Assembly (NCBI RefSeq): GCF_000445995.2 | Contig: NC_022080.4 | Location: forward strand, 2,142,001-2,206,000 | From: Geobacillus genomosp. 3 | GTDB lineage: Bacteria > Bacillota > Bacilli > Bacillales > Anoxybacillaceae | Length of the DNA stretch: 64,000 nt | Direction: 5' to 3' | Shown here: one piece after another, positions 18,234 to 26,574 of the stretch | Layout of the letters: each line of letters starts with the position of its first letter | How positions within the stretch are numbered: the stretch's first letter is position 1 | Translations under genes and position numbers: made by a program | Notes under the pieces: model-generated | The model's input: the letters and a program-made list of their open reading frames with translations, nothing else | Database searches by the model: none | Told to the model about the DNA's origin: nothing

Positions 18234-19202
18234 CTAATAAGCAAACAAGCCGTCGATGGCTGCGTCGGAAGCGAGGGCGACGGCAAGTTTGATGCGCGCC
18301 TTTTTGGCATCATAGTCGCTGCCGAGAATCACGCCTTTTTTATGCAAGTCATACGCGCTTCCTAAGTAGTCGTACGTCGTATACACCGCCCCTTCCTCAG
18401 CGCTCGTCGTCACGACCACTTGAATGCCGGCTTCGATCGCCTTGACGATTTCACCAACCATGTTTGGCGCCACTTGCCCGCGGCCGACTCCTTCAAGCAC
18501 GATGCCGGCAACGCCGCTTTCGCGGGCCGCCTTAATAAATTTTCCATCCGCCTCCACATAACATTTCACAATATCGACGGGCGGAAGTGGGCGCACAAGG
18601 TTGTAATATTCACGCCGGATTGGCTTTTGGTACACGTGCACTTCATCGTTGTCAATAATGCCCAAATAACCGAATCCAAAGGCGTTAAACCCTTGAATGT
18701 TGGAAGCATGCTCTTTTTTCACATATTTCGCGGCAAAAATGCGCTCGTTAAACACAACGACCGTCCCCGCCCCGCGCAGCGTTTCGGCGCACGCGGCATA
18801 AATGGCGTGACGGATGTTGATATACACATCGCTTCCCAAATCCGTCGGCGCCCGCTGCGAGCCGGTAACAACAATCGTTCGCGGGTCATTCACAGTCAAA
18901 TCTAGAAAGTACGCCGTTTCCTCAAGCGCATCGGTCCCGTGGGTGACGACGATGCCATCGACAGACGGATCAGCGAAATGCGCCTCAATCCGCTTTTTCA
19001 ATTCAAGCCAATGCGCAAACGTCAAATGCATGCTCGGCAGCTGAAACACGCTTTCGACTTTGACCTCGATTTCTTTCGGCAAATGGCACATGGCGGCAAG
19101 TTCTTCCCCGCTTAACGCCCCGGCACGCAAGCGGCCGGACCGTTCATTCCGCTTGCTGGCGATCGTGCCGCCGGTCGTCAGCAGCACTACTTTTCGTTTC
19201 AT
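18234..19202 (-). CDS. ansA: L-asparaginase
   Basis: Hydrolyses asparagine to aspartate and ammonia, in the cytosol as no signal peptide is present. The 322-residue protein has both active-site motifs: TTGGTIAS near residue 9 and THGTDALEETAYFL near residue 85. I chose ATG 19202, eight bases from an AAGGTG site; GTG 19214 overlaps that site. It lies 71 bases after the ypdA stop and may share a transcript. The length fits type I or type II-like bacterial asparaginases without a leader. Confidence 0.93.
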   Translation of the reverse strand: MKRKVVLLTTGGTIASKRNERSGRLRAGALSGEELAAMCHLPKEIEVKVESVFQLPSMHLTFAHWLELKKRIEAHFADPSVDGIVVTHGTDALEETAYFLDLTVNDPRTIVVTGSQRAPTDLGSDVYINIRHAIYAACAETLRGAGTVVVFNERIFAAKYVKKEHASNIQGFNAFGFGYLGIIDNDEVHVYQKPIRREYYNLVRPLPPVDIVKCYVEADGKFIKAARESGVAGIVLEGVGRGQVAPNMVGEIVKAIEAGIQVVVTTSAEEGAVYTTYDYLGSAYDLHKKGVILGSDYDAKKARIKLAVALASDAAIDGLFAY

Positions 19203-19273
19203 CGCATTCGTCACCTTCGCTTTCTCGTTTCAAACATGATGCCCGGCGATTTCTGCCGCACCGAAACGGTGCG

Positions 19274-20266
19274 CTACAACGGTTTCCGAACCGATGTACC
19301 GTGTTCGCGTCGGGCGATGCAGGCGGCGATATGATCTCCGTGAAAACGGCCGTTTTCGATAAAGATTTCATTTGCATTATTGCCGGCGGCGAGTACTCCC
19401 GCGATAAACACCCCCGGCACGTTCGTTTCCATCGTTTCCGGGTCATAATGTGGCCGACCGCTTTCCGGGTCAACGCGGACGCCGATGTTCATCAAAAAGC
19501 GATGGTCCGGGTGATAACCGGTCATGGCGAACACAAAATCGTTTTTGATCGTTTTTGTTTCCCCGTTGACTTCGTAAACGACGGCATCTTCCGTAATTTC
19601 TTTCACATGGGCGTGAAATTCCATCCGAATGACGCCCTTGCGCACCAATGCATCAAACTCTGGCAAAATCCACGGTTTGATGCTTTTGGAATATTCGCTC
19701 CCGCGATATAGCACCGTGACGCGCGCCCCGGCCTTCACAAGCTCCATCGCTGCGTCGACGCTCGAATTTTTCCCGCCGATCACGACGCAGTCAGTGTTGA
19801 AGTACGGGTGCGCTTCTTTGAAATAATGCATCACTTTCGGCAGTTCTTCCCCCGGCACATTCATATAATTTGGATGGTCGTAATACCCGGTGGCAACCAC
19901 GATGTATTGGGCGCGATACTCGCCTTTTGTCGTTTCAACAACAAACGCCCCGCCTTCCTGCCGCTCAACGGTTTTCACTTCTTCAAACGTGTTGACGCGC
20001 ACTTGTTTACGGACGACGACTTCGCGATAATACGCAAGCGCCTGGTTTCTCGTCGGCTTCCGGTTTTCGGTAATAAACGGCACCCCGCCGATTTCCAACC
20101 GATCGCTCGTGCTGAAAAACGTCTGATGGGTCGGAAAGCGGTAAATCGCATGGACGATGTTGCCTTTTTCGATCACAAGCGGCGAAAATCCGACGTCCTG
20201 CAAGGCAATTGCCGCCGCCAACCCGCACGGCCCGCCGCCGACGATAATAATTTTTTCTTCTTTCAT
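19274..20266 (-). CDS. ypdA: YpdA family bacillithiol disulfide reductase
   Basis: A flavoprotein of the thioredoxin reductase fold; YpdA (Bdr) reduces bacillithiol disulfide with NADPH. The 330-residue protein starts MKEEKIIIVGGGPCGLAAA, with the FAD motif GGGPCGL near residue 10, a second nucleotide motif VIGGKNSSVDAA near residue 165 and a C-terminal GVFIAGVLAAG segment. The single cysteine in GGGPCG is typical of the family. ATG 20266 follows GAGGTG. It is next to gudB as in B. subtilis. Confidence 0.9.
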   Translation of the reverse strand: MKEEKIIIVGGGPCGLAAAIALQDVGFSPLVIEKGNIVHAIYRFPTHQTFFSTSDRLEIGGVPFITENRKPTRNQALAYYREVVVRKQVRVNTFEEVKTVERQEGGAFVVETTKGEYRAQYIVVATGYYDHPNYMNVPGEELPKVMHYFKEAHPYFNTDCVVIGGKNSSVDAAMELVKAGARVTVLYRGSEYSKSIKPWILPEFDALVRKGVIRMEFHAHVKEITEDAVVYEVNGETKTIKNDFVFAMTGYHPDHRFLMNIGVRVDPESGRPHYDPETMETNVPGVFIAGVLAAGNNANEIFIENGRFHGDHIAACIARREHGTSVRKPL

Positions 20267-20290
20267 GTTTCTTGTCACCTCGCACGAAGC

Positions 20291-20321
20291 AAAAAATCCC
20301 CTATCTTATGATAGGGGATTT
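20291..20321 (-). terminator. Terminator after gudB
   Basis: A 12-bp perfect stem, AAATCCCCTATC (20294-20305) with GATAGGGGATTT (20310-20321), and a T run on the minus strand to 20291. It lies between gudB and ypdA. Confidence 0.9.
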
Positions 20322-20355
20322 CGCCCAAGCTTGCAAACGTCACTGCTTGCTGCGT

Positions 20356-21627
20356 TCACACCCAGCCGCGGAACCGGCATGCTTCCGCCATTTTGCGGAC
20401 GCCGACCATGTACGCGGCAAGACGCATGTCAACGCGGCGCGTTTGCGCCATGTCATATACATTGTTAAACGCCTTGACCATCACTTTTTCAAGCCGCTGT
20501 TCGACTTCCTCTTCCGTCCAATAGTACCCTTGGTTGTTTTGCACCCATTCAAAGTACGACACCGTTACGCCGCCGGCGCTTGCGAGCACATCCGGGACGA
20601 GCAAAATGCCGCGTTGCGTTAAAATTTCCGTCGCTTCGAGCGTCGTCGGGCCGTTTGCCGCCTCAACGACAATGCTTGCCTTAATGCGCGAGGCGTTTTC
20701 GGCCGTAATTTGGTTTTCGATGGCCGCCGGCACTAAAATGTCGCACTCAAGTTCAAGCAGCTCTTTGTTCGAAATCGTATTTTTAAACAGCTTCGTCACC
20801 GTGCCAAAGCTGTCGCGCCGCTCAAGCAAATAGTCGATATCAAGCCCGTTCGGGTCGTACAGCGCGCCGTATACATCGGAAATGCCGACAACTTTCGCCC
20901 CGGCGTCGTGCATAAACTTCGCCAAATAACTGCCGGCGTTGCCGAACCCTTGGACGACGACACGCGCCCCTTCGAGCGACAGGCCGCGTTTTTTCGCCGC
21001 CTCCCGGATGCAAATCGTCACCCCTTTGGCCGTCGCCGTTTCCCGGCCGTGCGAACCGCCGAGGACAAGCGGCTTTCCAGTAATAAAGCCCGGTGAATCG
21101 AACTCGCGGATGCGGCTGTACTCATCCATCATCCACGCCATAATTTGCGAGTTCGTAAACACATCCGGCGCCGGAATGTCTTTGGACGGTCCGACGATTT
21201 GGCTGATGGCGCGCACATAACCGCGGCTTAAGCGCTCAAGCTCGCGGAATGACATCGTGCGCGGGTCGCAGACAATGCCGCCTTTGCCGCCGCCATACGG
21301 CAAATCGACGATGCCGCATTTTAGGCTCATCCAAATCGACAGCGCTTTCACCTCACGCTCGGTGACATCAGGATGGAAGCGCACCCCGCCTTTCGTCGGG
21401 CCGACGGCATCGTTATGCTGCGCCCGGTAGCCGGTAAAAATTTTCACCGACCCGTCGTCCATGCGCACCGGAATGCGGACGGTCAGCACGCGGATCGGCT
21501 CTTTTAACAGTTCATACACTTCTTCCGGATAGCCGAGCTTTTCCAACGCTCTATGTATAACAATTTGTGTCGACGCCAGCACGTCGTATTGTTGGCCCTT
21601 CTCTTCCGTATGCTTATCGGCTGCCAT
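20356..21627 (-). CDS. gudB: NAD-specific glutamate dehydrogenase
   Basis: Oxidatively deaminates glutamate to 2-oxoglutarate. The 423-residue protein starts at ATG 21627 behind AGGAGG; the open frame continues upstream but lacks a ribosome binding site. The family motifs are present: GPTKGGVRFHP, PYGGGKGGI with the catalytic lysine, PAPDVFTNSQ, and the Rossmann GFGNAGSYLA. The length equals B. subtilis GudB/RocG. I see no direct duplication like the one that inactivates GudB in strain 168. The name gudB rests on synteny with ypdA and mecB. Confidence 0.95.
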   Translation of the reverse strand: MAADKHTEEKGQQYDVLASTQIVIHRALEKLGYPEEVYELLKEPIRVLTVRIPVRMDDGSVKIFTGYRAQHNDAVGPTKGGVRFHPDVTEREVKALSIWMSLKCGIVDLPYGGGKGGIVCDPRTMSFRELERLSRGYVRAISQIVGPSKDIPAPDVFTNSQIMAWMMDEYSRIREFDSPGFITGKPLVLGGSHGRETATAKGVTICIREAAKKRGLSLEGARVVVQGFGNAGSYLAKFMHDAGAKVVGISDVYGALYDPNGLDIDYLLERRDSFGTVTKLFKNTISNKELLELECDILVPAAIENQITAENASRIKASIVVEAANGPTTLEATEILTQRGILLVPDVLASAGGVTVSYFEWVQNNQGYYWTEEEVEQRLEKVMVKAFNNVYDMAQTRRVDMRLAAYMVGVRKMAEACRFRGWV

Positions 21628-21678
21628 ACGTAAACCTCCTATAAGCTCGCTATAATAGTTTGTCGCCTTCCATGTCAT

Positions 21679-21707
21679 AGTATACACCTTCTGTCGGCGT
21701 CTGCAAA
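21679..21707 (-). promoter_or_regulatory. Sigma-A-like promoter of gudB
   Basis: On the minus strand TTTGCA (21707-21702), 17 bases, TATACT (21684-21679). It lies about 50 bases before the gudB start. Confidence 0.6.
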
Positions 21708-21758
21708 GGAAAATGATGAAACACGCAAACCGTCTTACAGGGGGGAGCATTTCACACG

Positions 21759-21792
21759 AAAAAATAGACTCCTTGTCCATGGAAAGGAGTCT
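21759..21792 (-). terminator. Terminator after mecB
   Basis: A 9-bp stem, AGACTCCTT (21766-21774) with AAGGAGTCT (21784-21792), and an AT-rich T run on the minus strand (21765-21759). It lies 11 bases after the mecB stop. Confidence 0.85.
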
Positions 21793-21802
21793 TGGCTGCG
21801 CC

Positions 21803-22393
21803 CTAGTTAGCCCGGAAATAATGAACGAGTTGCCTAATGGCGCGCCGTTCGATCAACTGTTTCCCGTATTCTTGCACACGGTGTATCGTTATCGTGGCCG
21901 GGTTGCCGAACTCGGCCAGCAAGGCGACAAAGTTGTCGAGCGGAATCGGCGGTTCTTCAGCAACATGCAAGTAAAAGCGGCCTTGGTACGAATAGAGCGT
22001 GCCGTCGAGGCAGCCGACCGCATACAAACGATGGGCGAGCTGGATGACATCTTCGAACGTTTGGAATTCGTAAAATATGTCATCGCTCTCATCGAGCGTT
22101 ACTTGCATTTCAATGTAATCGTCGGCGAATTCTTCTTCGATGTCGTCGTAGTCGCCTTCGTTCGTGACGATAACGACCATGCCCTGTGCCGGTAAAGAGT
22201 ACACTTCGACCGCGATCGACCCGTTCACCTCAAAGCCGAGCTCTTCGCTCGCCTCCTCGATCATATCGCGGAACAACTGATGGACTTTAAACGTGTCCTT
22301 CCATAAATCGTCTTTCGTCAACCCGCGGTCCAGCAAATCGTCAAACGTCAAGAAGATTTTAATTTTGTTGTGGGTTAAGCGCTCAAGACGCAT
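21803..22393 (-). CDS. mecB: MecA-paralogue adaptor protein YpbH/MecB
   Basis: An adaptor that delivers substrates to the ClpC AAA+ unfoldase. The 196-residue protein starts MRLERLTHNKIKIFLTFDDLLDRG, the conserved MecA-family N-terminal recognition domain. An acidic middle (DYDDIEEEFADD) and a C-terminal ClpC-binding domain follow. ATG 22393 lies seven bases from GGAGG; GTG 22399 overlaps that site. The location beside gudB identifies it as the YpbH paralogue rather than MecA itself. Confidence 0.9.
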   Translation of the reverse strand: MRLERLTHNKIKIFLTFDDLLDRGLTKDDLWKDTFKVHQLFRDMIEEASEELGFEVNGSIAVEVYSLPAQGMVVIVTNEGDYDDIEEEFADDYIEMQVTLDESDDIFYEFQTFEDVIQLAHRLYAVGCLDGTLYSYQGRFYLHVAEEPPIPLDNFVALLAEFGNPATITIHRVQEYGKQLIERRAIRQLVHYFRAN

Positions 22394-22480
22394 CGGCACC
22401 CCTCCTTACCTACAGAGCCATCTCTTACCGTTATTGTATGTTGCAACTCGCAATTGGTTCGTTTGTTATTATTAATGAGT

Positions 22481-23284
22481 TTACATCGTTTCCCCGGTTT
22501 TAGACAAGCATTTTTTCTCGGTTGTCGGTTTTCCGGGGGCAATCGTGATGAGATGGGTCTCCGCAGGCGCTCCGAGGCGAAGCGGCACCCCGGTCGTACC
22601 GTAGCCGTTACTCGTAAACAGCGCGGTATTGCCGTGCCATTTGATCCCCCCTTTCTCATACAACCCAAACGAAAACAACCGGATTTGCCCACCATGTGTA
22701 TGGCCGCTCAACACAAGCGAAATGTGCTGTTCCTCTCCGAGACGGGCCATGATCGCCGGATTATGGCAGACCAAAATACGAAATGATTGAGGCGGGACGT
22801 GTTCAAGCGCCCGATCGATATCCGCCTCCTTCCGGCTTACGTCGCCGACGCCGATGAGCGCGACCGGCACACCGCCGCGCTCCCATACTTCCGCTTTGTT
22901 TTTGAGCACATGGACGCGTTCTTCCTCGAGCAATGATTGAAGATCGTAGTGGACTTCGTCATCATTATTTCCCCAAACAAAATAAACGGGAGCGACCGCC
23001 TGCAGTCGGCGCACGTTTTCGCGGACGCGCGCAGCCGGCACCCCTTTTTCAGCCAAATCCCCGCCAATCACGACGAGATCGGCTTTTCCTTTCACCGTCT
23101 CAAGCATGCGACAGGAAACGATTCGCCGATGAATATCCGAAATAAAGAAAATCGTAAGCTGCGGCCAATTGTCAGGAAAATGAGGAAACGACAGCGTCAC
23201 ATGGCGGACCCGGTTGCTGTGCGCTTCTTTCCACATATAGCCAAGCAAAAACAGAAAACTCGTGATCGCTCCCCCGATGAACAT
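22481..23284 (-). CDS. ypbG: Membrane-anchored metallophosphoesterase (YpbG)
   Basis: A calcineurin-like phosphoesterase of the YaeI/YpbG type with an N-terminal membrane anchor. All dimetal motifs are present: SDIH, GGDLAEKG, WGNNDDE and GHTHGGQIR. I chose ATG 23284 (MFIGGAIT), which has AGGAGG upstream, giving 267 residues. The physiological substrate is unknown. Homologues have been proposed to act on UDP-diacylglucosamine-like or other phosphoesters, but nothing here decides that. Confidence 0.87.
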   Translation of the reverse strand: MFIGGAITSFLFLLGYMWKEAHSNRVRHVTLSFPHFPDNWPQLTIFFISDIHRRIVSCRMLETVKGKADLVVIGGDLAEKGVPAARVRENVRRLQAVAPVYFVWGNNDDEVHYDLQSLLEEERVHVLKNKAEVWERGGVPVALIGVGDVSRKEADIDRALEHVPPQSFRILVCHNPAIMARLGEEQHISLVLSGHTHGGQIRLFSFGLYEKGGIKWHGNTALFTSNGYGTTGVPLRLGAPAETHLITIAPGKPTTEKKCLSKTGETM

Positions 23285-23295
23285 ACTTCCTCCTG

Positions 23296-23688
23296 CTAAA
23301 GCCGGCCGCCTTCGGTCAACCGGCGATCTCTCAATGTCATCATACCATAAAGAAAGGAAAAAACGAAAAAAAGTGCCGCTGTTTGCCAATGAAACTGAAA
23401 CGCCCAATAAAAATGGCTAAGGGCCGCTATACTCACGAACCATTCACCAACGCGGAACCGACGGCCGGACAGCAGACGTATACTCCCGATGATCACCATA
23501 CGGATGAGTGCCCCATTGGCGGCACTGCCAAGCAAAAAACAAGCGATCGCAAGCCATGTCCGCAGCGGGGAAAAGAGCAGCTCTGTCAAAAACGGCGCCG
23601 GTGAAAACGGTTCGAGCGGCGGCAACCAACGAAAAAACAAATACGTGCATAAAACAGCGGCCATAGCGGTCATGGATAGGCGGCCCAT
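23296..23688 (-). CDS. Uncharacterised four-TM membrane protein
   Basis: A 130-residue hydrophobic protein starting MGRLSMTAMAAVLCTYLFF at ATG 23688, behind GGAGGA. About four membrane segments are separated by short basic loops (SIRLLSGRRFRVGE). Its stop lies 11 bases before the ypbG start, so the two are probably cotranscribed. I do not recognise a family. It is not YpbF, which lies at 24916-25362. Confidence 0.7.
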   Translation of the reverse strand: MGRLSMTAMAAVLCTYLFFRWLPPLEPFSPAPFLTELLFSPLRTWLAIACFLLGSAANGALIRMVIIGSIRLLSGRRFRVGEWFVSIAALSHFYWAFQFHWQTAALFFVFSFLYGMMTLRDRRLTEGGRL

Positions 23689-23733
23689 GTTTTCCTCCTT
23701 CGCTTTATTCTCCTTATTCGTCATGACAAACAG

Positions 23734-23762
23734 GCATGAACGACACGGCTCCGTCATACATA
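23734..23762 (+). promoter_or_regulatory. Sigma-E-like promoter of cotJABC
   Basis: GCATGAA (23734-23740), 14 bases, CATACATA (23755-23762). The -10 fits the sigma-E consensus CATACAnT well and the -35 partly. cotJ is a sigma-E operon in B. subtilis. The cotJA start lies 35 bases downstream. Confidence 0.5.
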
Positions 23763-23796
23763 TAGACTGAACTTTGCCAAAAAAAGGGGGGGTTTT

Positions 23797-24027
23797 ATGT
23801 TTACGACGCGCAAACAATACGAGCCGTACATCAGCCCGTTTGACCCGTGTCCGCCGATCCGCGTCAAAACGTACGTCACTGCGCCAAACTTATACATCGG
23901 CTTCCAACCGCCGAATTTGCCGCAGTTTCCGCTGCGTGAAGCGTTAATGAAAGGAACGCTCTGGCAAGTGTTTTACGACCCGTATTACAGCCCTTACGAA
24001 ACGAAGACAAAAGGTGATGGCTCATGA
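23797..24027 (+). CDS. cotJA: Spore coat associated protein CotJA
   Basis: A 76-residue, proline- and tyrosine-rich protein (SPFDPCPPIRVKTY, then FQPPNLPQFPLREAL and a YDPYYSPYE tail), the characteristic CotJA composition. It has a strong AGGGGGGG ribosome binding site. It begins the cotJABC operon made in the mother cell; its product is incorporated in the spore coat with CotJC. The stop overlaps the cotJB start (ATGA). Confidence 0.95.
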   Translation: MFTTRKQYEPYISPFDPCPPIRVKTYVTAPNLYIGFQPPNLPQFPLREALMKGTLWQVFYDPYYSPYETKTKGDGS

Positions 24028-24284
24028 AACAAATGCCAAAGGAGTATTACGAGCAGCTTGAGGAGCTGCAAGCCGTCGACTTTGCCCTCGTTGAGCTGAC
24101 GCTTTATTTAGACACCCACCCAACCGATTATCAAGCGATTCAACAATTTAACCAACTCGCCCAAAGACGGAAACAACTGAAAAAACAGTTTGAAGCCGCC
24201 TACGGCCCGCTTGAGCAGTTCGGCCATAGCTATTCGAACTACCCGTGGAATTGGGACGACACGCCTTGGCCTTGGCAAGTGTAG
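24024..24284 (+). CDS. cotJB: Spore coat protein CotJB
   Basis: An 86-residue protein starting MKQMPKEYYEQLEELQAVDFAL, with the family's LTLYLDTHPTD motif and a tryptophan-rich C-terminus (YPWNWDDTPWPW). It is coupled to cotJA by a four-base overlap. It is required with CotJA and CotJC for coat assembly; its exact role is not known. Confidence 0.95.
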   Translation: MKQMPKEYYEQLEELQAVDFALVELTLYLDTHPTDYQAIQQFNQLAQRRKQLKKQFEAAYGPLEQFGHSYSNYPWNWDDTPWPWQV

Positions 24285-24317
24285 CCGACCCATCACGAGC
24301 GCAAGGAGGAACGGATC

Positions 24318-24887
24318 ATGTGGATTTATGAAAAAAAATTACAGTACCCGGTCCGCGTCAGCACGTGCAACCCGCGGCTGGCCAAATATTTGATTGAACA
24401 ATACGGTGGAGCGGACGGGGAGCTGGCCGCTGCGCTCCGTTACTTAAACCAGCGTTATACGCTGCCATCGAAAGTAATCGGATTGCTAAACGATATCGGC
24501 ACCGAAGAGCTCGCCCATCTCGAAATGATCGCGACGATGGTATACAAACTGACGAAAGACGCGACGCCGGAACAGCTGAAGGAAGCCGGACTTGAGCCCC
24601 ATTATGTCGACCATGAGCGCGCCCTCTTTTACCATAACGCCGCCGGCAACCCGTTTACGGCGACGTATATTCAAGCGAAAGGCGACCCGATCACTGACTT
24701 GTACGAAGACATCGCCGCCGAAGAGAAGGCGCGCGCGACTTATCAATGGATTATCAATATGAGCGACGACCCGGACTTAAATGACGGACTCCGCTTTTTG
24801 CGCGAGCGGGAGATCGTCCATTCACAACGATTCCGCGAGGCGGTCGAAATTTTAAAAGAGGAGCGGGACCGGAAAAAATTTTTCTAA
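24318..24887 (+). CDS. cotJC: CotJC, manganese-catalase family coat protein
   Basis: A 189-residue protein of the di-manganese catalase family, found in the spore coat. The ferritin-like four-helix metal ligands can be seen: E in AADGELAAALRY-like helix 1, EELAHLEM (ExxH) near residue 60, the IAAEEKARATY glutamates near residue 135, and REREIVHSQRF (ExxH) near residue 165. GGAGG precedes ATG 24318. Third gene of the operon. Confidence 0.95.
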   Translation: MWIYEKKLQYPVRVSTCNPRLAKYLIEQYGGADGELAAALRYLNQRYTLPSKVIGLLNDIGTEELAHLEMIATMVYKLTKDATPEQLKEAGLEPHYVDHERALFYHNAAGNPFTATYIQAKGDPITDLYEDIAAEEKARATYQWIINMSDDPDLNDGLRFLREREIVHSQRFREAVEILKEERDRKKFF

Positions 24888-24890
24888 ACA

Positions 24891-24927
24891 GAACACAGCT
24901 GGATGGAGTCCCCATTCAGCTGTGTTC
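24891..24927. terminator. Hairpin between cotJC and ypbF ends
   Basis: A 10-bp stem, GAACACAGCT (24891-24900) with AGCTGTGTTC (24918-24927), lies right after cotJC and covers the last codons of the convergent ypbF. The U tract is poor, so it is a likely but weak terminator. Confidence 0.5.
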
Positions 24928-25362
24928 ATAATATAAGTTAATGTCGTACTCCCGCCTCAGCCACTCAAACAGTCGATGACGCCCGTTCCACTGCTCTTCT
25001 TCTTTCCATAAATCAATGCTTTTTTGAATAATTTCGCAGCGGAGAGCGTGGAAATCATCTTCCGCCTTTTCGCTTTTTCCTTTGTAATAAACAGCCGCCC
25101 AATACACAGTGCATAACAGGAGCAGGATCAAAATGTGGACAGGCGCGGCAAAAAACCAGGCAAACCGCTCGCTCCACGTCGCAATGGCCGCCGCATGGAC
25201 CATAACATAAAGAAGAAAAGCGGCCAGGCCGACAAATGAGGCGGCTTGCAAAAGGGTGGTCCGCTTTTCGAGCCGCTCCCATTTTTTCTTTTTTTCAATA
25301 ACGGCAAGCAACATTTCTTTTGTCACTTCATCGAGGGAAAATTCGCTTGGAAAATGGGCCAT
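24916..25362 (-). CDS. ypbF: YpbF family membrane protein (DUF2663)
   Basis: A 148-residue protein with a charged N-terminus rich in lysine and glutamate, two membrane segments (about residues 38-58 and 72-92) and a charged cytoplasmic C-terminal half ending INLYYEHS. This architecture and its place near ypbE and ypbD match YpbF. Function unknown. It is convergent with cotJABC. Confidence 0.75.
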   Translation of the reverse strand: MAHFPSEFSLDEVTKEMLLAVIEKKKKWERLEKRTTLLQAASFVGLAAFLLYVMVHAAAIATWSERFAWFFAAPVHILILLLLCTVYWAAVYYKGKSEKAEDDFHALRCEIIQKSIDLWKEEEQWNGRHRLFEWLRREYDINLYYEHS

Positions 25363-25475
25363 CGTGCTCTCCCCCTTGTCCTGTTCTATTGCCCATCATA
25401 TGCTGTTGCCAGCGGTGTTAGAACAAAAGGGGAAGCACCGGCCACCAATTTTTTGAATGACAGGGGCGTCTGTGC

Positions 25476-25982
25476 TCAGTTTTCTTCGTGAAGCGGGATG
25501 CGCAGCATTTGCCCCGGCTCAAGCCGGTTGGTCGACAAACCGTTTTCCTTTTTGATGATATCCATAGCGCTTGGCGTGCCGTAATATTTCATGGCGATGC
25601 TATATAGCGTCTCGTTCGGCGCAACAATGTGTGTGATCGTCTTGCTGTCCGCTTCGCCAACATTCTTTTCGCCCGCCGGTCGCTCCCGTTTCGGCATTTG
25701 TCCGGCTGCCTCGACGTCGTCGGCCCGAATGACGCGCACCGTTTCCCGGCTGCTAGTTTCCTCGTGGCGGACGACTGTAACCGTCCCGGACTCCGATCGG
25801 GCGTGATGGATGGCCAGCACCGCTGCCGGCAGCGCCAAAAACAAAAGCGCCAACAAGCGGGCCGGTATGTATTTTCGCTTTTGTTCTTCTTTTTGCCGCC
25901 GCCTGTTTAGGCGTGATGGCGACGCATCGGCATCGGACGTCGGCCGCTTTTTCCGCGCCAAGCGTCTTGGCGTTCCTTCCAT
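25476..25982 (-). CDS. ypbE: YpbE-like LysM-domain membrane protein
   Basis: A 168-residue protein. A basic N-terminal region (NRRRQKEEQKRK) precedes one membrane segment at about residues 41-58. An extracellular linker follows, and a C-terminal LysM domain runs from THIVAPNETLYSIAMKYYG to PGQMLRIP. LysM domains bind peptidoglycan N-acetylglucosamine. Position after ypbD matches YpbE. Four bases separate it from ypbD, so they are cotranscribed. Confidence 0.88.
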   Translation of the reverse strand: MEGTPRRLARKKRPTSDADASPSRLNRRRQKEEQKRKYIPARLLALLFLALPAAVLAIHHARSESGTVTVVRHEETSSRETVRVIRADDVEAAGQMPKRERPAGEKNVGEADSKTITHIVAPNETLYSIAMKYYGTPSAMDIIKKENGLSTNRLEPGQMLRIPLHEEN

Positions 25983-25986
25983 CGCC

Positions 25987-26574
25987 TCACTCCCTTTCCT
26001 CCTCCGTCTTCCGGTTTAATCGAATATGTAAAGCAAGCACAAAATCGATCAAAAAATGGGCGGTCACTGTCACCCATAAACTGTTGGTCTGTTCGTAAAG
26101 TACGCCAAGAAACAGGCTAAGCACCATAACCATAAAGAATAAAAACCATTTTTCCAAATACCGGATATGCAACGCAGCAAAGATCACACTCGCTGCCCAA
26201 AGCCCCCAATGTGTTTGCACGATGCCGCGAAACAGCCATTCTTCGGTGACGGCAATCAGCCCGCATAAAAAAAAGAGATGAGGAATGGAGCGGGAGCGAA
26301 AAATTTTTTCGTTCACTCCGCCGTCATCATGCCAGTCTCTCGGCAAATAACGCATGGCCAAAAAATCAACCGCCAACACAAGCGCTGCCGCACCCACACC
26401 GTATAACAGCACATCGGTCAGATGAAACTGCCAAAGCCGGCGCCACCCGGCCCAATCGAACAAAAATGGCGAGAGGCCGCCGGCAACAGCGAGCAACAAC
26501 CCTTGCGTCAAATAAAGATGAAAAAGCACTTCACGGTCCGTCATCTGTCGAATTTGTTCACTTTGCCGCCTCAT
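25987..26574 (-). CDS. ypbD: CPBP family intramembrane metalloprotease YpbD
   Basis: A 195-residue multi-pass membrane protein of the CAAX protease/Abi (CPBP) family. Its motif 1, EEWLFRG, carries the paired glutamates and arginine near residue 115, followed by a histidine-bearing motif (FAALHIRY) and a late motif with AHFLIDF near residue 175. ATG 26574 follows GGGAGG and overlaps the end of recQ by 17 bases. Members process or protect peptides; no substrate is evident here. Confidence 0.87.
   Translation of the reverse strand: MRRQSEQIRQMTDREVLFHLYLTQGLLLAVAGGLSPFLFDWAGWRRLWQFHLTDVLLYGVGAAALVLAVDFLAMRYLPRDWHDDGGVNEKIFRSRSIPHLFFLCGLIAVTEEWLFRGIVQTHWGLWAASVIFAALHIRYLEKWFLFFMVMVLSLFLGVLYEQTNSLWVTVTAHFLIDFVLALHIRLNRKTEEERE

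Noticed and set aside
18215..18240. A small hairpin with a GAAA loop at the end of ansA
   Set aside because: The six-base stem is separated from the nearest T run by about a dozen bases, so it is too weak to call a terminator.
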